From Flagellimonas hymeniacidonis (GTDB taxonomy: Bacteria; Bacteroidota; Bacteroidia; Flavobacteriales; Flavobacteriaceae), in NCBI RefSeq assembly GCF_008040165.1, contig NZ_VRUR01000002.1, positions 682,001 to 746,000 of the forward strand: a stretch of DNA of 64,000 nucleotides. Direction: 5' to 3'. Shown one piece after another: positions 60,137 to 64,000 of the stretch. Position 1 is the stretch's first letter; each line of letters starts with the position of its first letter. Below the pieces are notes generated by a model. That model was not told where the DNA came from, did not search any database, and saw only the letters and a list, made by a program, of their open reading frames with translations. Made by a program: the position numbers and the translations under genes.

Positions 60137-61963
60137 CTATTGGGCAAATGATTGCATTTCAACCAATTTTTTATAGCCTTTTTTAGATTTCATGAGTTCA
60201 TCATGAGTGCCTTGCTCTATAATTTTTCCCTTACTCAGTACAACAATGGAATCTGCGTTCTGAATGGTAGAAAGTCTATGTGCAATGACCAAGGAGGTTC
60301 TGTTCTGCATCATTTTTTCCAAGGCATCCTGTACCAAGCGTTCACTTTCTGTATCCAAAGCGGAGGTAGCTTCATCCAAAATCATGATTGGTGGATTTTT
60401 CAATACTGCCCTCGCAATGGATAGTCGTTGTTTTTGCCCCCCACTCAATTTGTTTCCACTATCACCAATGTTGGTGTCATATCCGTTAGGCAATTCCATA
60501 ATAAAATCATGCGCATTGGCTACTTTGGCGGCTGCAATGACTTCATCATCGGTAGCTCCTTCTTTTCCTAAACCGATGTTGTTTTTTACCGTATCATTGA
60601 ACAAAATGGAATCTTGTGTCACCAATCCCATTAGACCTCGAAGGGATTTTTTGGTAATTTCTTTGATGTTGACATTGTCTATTGAAATTTCACCTGCATT
60701 TACATCGTAGAAGCGGGTTACTAAATTGGCAATGGTACTTTTCCCACTTCCTGACTGTCCCACAAGCGCCACCGTTTGTCCTTTTTGGACCTTCAGATTA
60801 AAATCCTCCAAAACATAATCATCTTCATATTTGAATGAAATGTCTTTGATAGCAATATCATCTGTAAAATCTGTTTTCTCAATGGGATCTATACTATCAG
60901 CAATTGGGTTTTCAGATTCTAATATTTCTAAAACGCGTTCCGCGGCAGCATTCCCTTTCCGTACCCCATAGGAAGCTTTGCTTATTGCTTTGGCTGGAGT
61001 AAGGATGTTATAGGCTAATCCCATGTAGGCAATGAAAGAAGAAGCATCTAGGGTCTTGTCCACCAAAACCATTTTACCTCCAAACCAGAGTAATACGCCA
61101 ATCACTAAAATTCCCAGAAACTCGCCTGTAGGTGAAGCTAAGTTTTGTCTGTTTAGCAAAGAATTAGAGAACCTAAAAAAACGATTTGTAGAAGCTTTAA
61201 AAGTGTTAAAAAACTTGGATTCAGCATTAAACGCTTTAATTACTCTCAAACCTCCAAGCGTTTCTTCTACTATGGAAAGGAATTCTCCTTGCTCTTTTTG
61301 GACTTTATCTGATTGTTTTTTTAGAGATTTTCCAATTCTGGAAATAATCATTCCAGCAATGGGAATAAAGACAAAAACAAAAATGGTGAGCTTGGCACTA
61401 ATACCAAACATGATTAAAATAGTAAAAACAATGGTCAGGGGTTCCCGCACTATCAACTCAAGTATAGAAAGAAAAGAATGTTGAATTTCCAATACATCTG
61501 AAGTTATCCTTGCGATAACATCTCCTTTTCTTTTTTCAGAGAAAAAAGATATTGGCAGGTCTACTATTTTCTGATACATCTTGTTACGGACATCCTTTAA
61601 AACCCCATTTCTTAGAAAAGTAATAAAGTACATGGCCAAATAGTTGAATACGTTTTTAAGAAGGAATAGGACCAAGACCAAACCAATAACCAAGACCAAA
61701 CCTTTCATTTCATCATCACCGGAGTATTCATTTACGTGATAGTTTATATAGTCCTGTAAATAGTCTTTTGACTTAGAAAAGCCTTTATATACTGGTTCTA
61801 CCAAAACTTTTTGTTCAGGTTTAAACAATACATCCAACATTGGGATCAATGCTGCAAAAGAAAGCGCACTAAAAAGGGCATAAAGAATATTAAAAAATAT
61901 ATTCAAAAAGCCGTATTTGCGATAGGGTCTCGCAAACTGGATAATCTTTTTAAAGTAATTCAT
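60137..61963 (-). CDS. ABC exporter, MsbA-like (ATPase fused to membrane domain)
   Basis: The protein has 608 residues. The first 330 form a six-helix membrane domain (NIFFNILYALFSALSFAALI; FLLKNVFNYLAMYFITFL). The ATPase has Walker A ALVGQSGSGKSTIAN, signature LSGGQKQRLSIARA, and Walker B PPIMILDEATSALD. It acts as a homodimer; relatives such as MsbA flip lipid A precursors or other lipids. The neighbouring sugar mutase and glycosyltransferase support an envelope-polymer role. Confidence 0.93.
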   Translation of the reverse strand: MNYFKKIIQFARPYRKYGFLNIFFNILYALFSALSFAALIPMLDVLFKPEQKVLVEPVYKGFSKSKDYLQDYINYHVNEYSGDDEMKGLVLVIGLVLVLFLLKNVFNYLAMYFITFLRNGVLKDVRNKMYQKIVDLPISFFSEKRKGDVIARITSDVLEIQHSFLSILELIVREPLTIVFTILIMFGISAKLTIFVFVFIPIAGMIISRIGKSLKKQSDKVQKEQGEFLSIVEETLGGLRVIKAFNAESKFFNTFKASTNRFFRFSNSLLNRQNLASPTGEFLGILVIGVLLWFGGKMVLVDKTLDASSFIAYMGLAYNILTPAKAISKASYGVRKGNAAAERVLEILESENPIADSIDPIEKTDFTDDIAIKDISFKYEDDYVLEDFNLKVQKGQTVALVGQSGSGKSTIANLVTRFYDVNAGEISIDNVNIKEITKKSLRGLMGLVTQDSILFNDTVKNNIGLGKEGATDDEVIAAAKVANAHDFIMELPNGYDTNIGDSGNKLSGGQKQRLSIARAVLKNPPIMILDEATSALDTESERLVQDALEKMMQNRTSLVIAHRLSTIQNADSIVVLSKGKIIEQGTHDELMKSKKGYKKLVEMQSFAQ

Positions 61964-61967
61964 GCAC

Positions 61968-63674
61968 CTATAAATTCAGTTCTGAGAGAATACCCTCAAT
62001 TTTGGCGTCCAGCCGCGAATTTACGACTTTATAATCCTCCGCTCTCTCCAATTTGGCATTTGTACTGATGTAAAATTTGACTTTAGGCTCAGTACCACTT
62101 GGTCTTGCAGCTATTCTGGTGCCGTCCTCGGTTTCGTAAATTAAAACATTGGATTTTGGTAAATCAATGATTTTCTCTTCACCGGTTTGCACATTTTTAG
62201 CAATTGAGGTGTTATAATCCTCAATCCAAATTACTTTAGATCCCTGCACGGATTCTACGGGGTTATCCTTAAAATCAATCAACATTTGTTTGATTTCTTC
62301 GGCACCACTAATCCCTTTTTTGGTTAAAGAGATTAATTTTTCTTTATAAAAACCAAAGTTTACATAGGCATCGATAAGCGCTTCGTAAAAAGAACTGCCA
62401 TTTGCCTTTGCATCTGCTGCAATTTCACAAGCCAATAGGGTAGAGGTTACGGCATCTTTATCTCGGACAAAATCGCCCACCATATAACCAAAACTCTCTT
62501 CTCCACCTCCTATAAACCTAGAATCTGGAAAATCTTTGATCATTTTGCCAATCCATTTAAATCCCGTTAAGGAAGTTTTGCATTCCACGCCATAGGCTTT
62601 GGCCATTTGAGCCATCATTGGGGTAGAGACAATGGTTGTGGCTACAAATTCATTGCCTTTGAGTTCTTTTTGCTTGTATTGGTCCAAAAGGAATTTGGTC
62701 ATCAGGACCATCGTTTGATTTCCGTTGAGTAATTCAATCTTACCTTCTAGGTTTCTTACAGCAATTCCTAATCGGTCACTATCTGGATCTGTGCCCACTA
62801 CCATATCAGCTCCAACCGCTTCTGCTTTTTGAATAGCCATTTTTAAGGCCTCTGGCTCTTCTGGATTTGGAGACTTCACTGTTGGGAAAGCGCCATCTGG
62901 TTTTGCTTGTTCCTCAATAATGGTTACGTTGCTGTACCCTGCTCTTTTTAATACCTCGGGAATGGCCGTTATGGACGTACCGTGCAATGAAGTGAATACA
63001 ATTTTAAAATCATCTTTACCCTTGGCATCAAAACTTCCTTTGCTTACGGAAGCTTCAAAAAAAGCTTCGTCCACATCCTGATCAATAAGTTGAATAAGAT
63101 TTTGATTGGCATTAAAATTAATATCCTCAAAAGACAAAGCGTCTATTTCTGCAATGATGGCATCATCTTGTGGAGGTACAATTTGACCTCCATCTGTCCA
63201 ATATACTTTGTATCCGTTATATTCTGGGGGGTTGTGCGAAGCTGTCAAAACAATACCGGCATGGCAATTTAAGTGCTTTACCGCAAACGAAAGCTCTGGT
63301 GTTGTGCGTAATTCAGAAAATAGAAAAACCTTGATGCCATTTGCTGAGAACACTTCAGAAACCAATCTTGCTAGGGTGTCAGAATTATGCCTACAATCAT
63401 AGGCAATAACTACCTTGATTTCTTGATTAGCATATATTTTTTTAAGATAATTGCTAAGTCCCTGGGTGTTTTTTCCTAGGGTATATTTGTTGATTCTATT
63501 GGTGCCCACACCCATTACGCCCCGCATACCTCCAGTGCCAAATTCCAAGTCTTTGTAGAAGCGTTCTTTTAATTCTTCTGGATCATTTTGGATAAGATGT
63601 TGAATTTCTTTTTTGGTTTCGTCATCAAAAAAATCGGATAGCCAAGTTTGTGCGGTTGAAGTAATAGAATCCAT
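61968..63674 (-). CDS. Phosphohexomutase/phosphopentomutase-type phospho-sugar mutase
   Basis: The protein has 568 residues of the alpha-D-phosphohexomutase superfamily. The phosphorylated Ser is S146 (TASHNPPEYNGYK), the metal loop is GTDPDSDRLG (about 294-303), and the sugar-binding motif is GGEESFGYMVGD. The C-terminal domain ends with the phosphate loop RIAARPSGTEPKVKFY. Likely substrates are glucose-1-P/glucose-6-P or ribose-1-P. It supplies sugar phosphates for envelope polymers; it starts 4 bp upstream of the ABC exporter gene. Confidence 0.94.
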   Translation of the reverse strand: MDSITSTAQTWLSDFFDDETKKEIQHLIQNDPEELKERFYKDLEFGTGGMRGVMGVGTNRINKYTLGKNTQGLSNYLKKIYANQEIKVVIAYDCRHNSDTLARLVSEVFSANGIKVFLFSELRTTPELSFAVKHLNCHAGIVLTASHNPPEYNGYKVYWTDGGQIVPPQDDAIIAEIDALSFEDINFNANQNLIQLIDQDVDEAFFEASVSKGSFDAKGKDDFKIVFTSLHGTSITAIPEVLKRAGYSNVTIIEEQAKPDGAFPTVKSPNPEEPEALKMAIQKAEAVGADMVVGTDPDSDRLGIAVRNLEGKIELLNGNQTMVLMTKFLLDQYKQKELKGNEFVATTIVSTPMMAQMAKAYGVECKTSLTGFKWIGKMIKDFPDSRFIGGGEESFGYMVGDFVRDKDAVTSTLLACEIAADAKANGSSFYEALIDAYVNFGFYKEKLISLTKKGISGAEEIKQMLIDFKDNPVESVQGSKVIWIEDYNTSIAKNVQTGEEKIIDLPKSNVLIYETEDGTRIAARPSGTEPKVKFYISTNAKLERAEDYKVVNSRLDAKIEGILSELNL

Positions 63675-63731
63675 GCTAATGGTGCTTGTTTATGGGGGCA
63701 AAATTACGAAGAATCTGTGTTTGCAGCCTTC

Positions 63732-64000
63732 CTAAATATTAATTTTATTGGAGATGGTGTAGCGGGTGTCATTTTTTCTGGAACGGACCATGATTTCCCC
63801 TAAAAAGCCCGCTAAAAATAGTTGGGTTCCTATAATCATGGATGCCAGGGCGATATAAAATTGGGGACGTTCTGTGATTAATCTCCCTACTGGATTTACA
63901 TATAATTTATCCACGCCCAAATAAATGGAGAAGCCCAGCCCTACAATAAACATGAGGACGCCCAAAGCGCCAAACAGATGCATAGGTTGACGTCCAAACT
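63732..64000 (-). CDS. C-terminal part of a GT2-family membrane glycosyltransferase (partial)
   Basis: The frame runs off the window edge; about 88 codons are visible, ending in TAG. RQPMHLFGALG at the visible start is the RPxHxFG motif at the beginning of the two C-terminal membrane helices in DPM1/GtrB-like glycosyltransferases (GALGVLMFIVGLGFSIYL and YIALASMIIGTQLFLAGF). A basic tail follows (MVRSRKNDTRY). The catalytic domain lies outside the window. It probably moves a sugar onto a lipid carrier in the inner membrane. Confidence 0.8.
   Translation of the reverse strand, partial: FGRQPMHLFGALGVLMFIVGLGFSIYLGVDKLYVNPVGRLITERPQFYIALASMIIGTQLFLAGFLGEIMVRSRKNDTRYTISNKINI

Noticed and set aside
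61032..61484. 150-codon + strand ORF inside the ABC exporter gene
   Set aside because: Antisense shadow of a clear transporter domain.
1..64000. CRISPR arrays, insertion sequences, prophage, tRNA or rRNA genes
   Set aside because: No repeat-spacer pattern, transposase, integrase, cloverleaf or rRNA-like segment was seen by eye. A tRNA scan would be the decisive check.

Overview
The window is a contiguous piece of a chromosome from a Bacteroidota bacterium, most likely a marine member of the Flavobacteriaceae. Reasons: it is visibly AT-rich; gene starts are preceded by A-rich stretches rather than Shine-Dalgarno sequences; several starts have TAnnTTTG-type -7 boxes; and the gene set is typical of the group (a TonB receptor with a carboxypeptidase-regulatory-like domain, many short lipoproteins, DUF2490, a two-domain trehalose synthase, ECF sigma factors with single-membrane-helix partners). 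I saw no rRNA, tRNA, CRISPR array, insertion sequence, integrase or phage gene. All of it looks like stable core or semi-core genome.

Layout. 1-364: 5' part of a leftward gene running off the window. 535-5607: rightward cluster in which a DUF4331 protein is split into two separately exported polypeptides (one soluble, one lipoprotein), followed by a TPR lipoprotein and a TonB-dependent receptor, with a hairpin inside the cluster and one at its end. 5713-14825: mixed single genes, including an MscS-like channel, OmpW, an ECF42-type sigma factor with its YCII partner, a MarR-GNAT fusion with a perfect operator palindrome, a sigma/RskA anti-sigma pair, the yjdI/yjdJ-like pair and a lipoprotein Cu/Zn superoxide dismutase. 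15043-21086: a small ORF, an alpha/beta hydrolase-OsmC fusion, DUF2490, a very large BNR-repeat protein and a glycine-zipper protein. 21105-32360: ten tightly packed leftward genes (three amidohydrolases, a YdeI-like protein, Zn alcohol dehydrogenase, nitrilase, TraB-like lipoprotein, arginase-fold enzyme, M1 and M28 peptidases) that look like a peptide/amide catabolic operon. 32464-37758: trehalose block, with fused OtsBA and its downstream partner divergent from a GH15 enzyme.

37751-47098: a PLP decarboxylase, then a complete fatty-acid beta-oxidation set: marR, 3-hydroxyacyl-CoA dehydrogenase/enoyl-CoA hydratase, thiolase and acyl-CoA dehydrogenase in one operon behind a 28-bp perfect palindrome, with an acyl-CoA ligase just upstream as its own unit. 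47190-55238: a GNAT gene overlapping purL, an SDR, an AraC regulator and a secreted M20 amidohydrolase. 55649-64000: an rRNA methyltransferase, a BNR lipoprotein, a DUF6515 protein, a third ECF sigma operon (sigma, membrane-anchored acidic protein, periplasmic Spy-like protein), a lipid-type ABC exporter, a phosphohexomutase and the C-terminus of a membrane glycosyltransferase.

The best candidates for something new are the split DUF4331/TPR/TonB receptor cluster, the sigma operon whose two accessory proteins look like a non-classical anti-sigma pair, and the two strong palindromic operators. All functions are inferred from sequence patterns and remembered families; no search was run.
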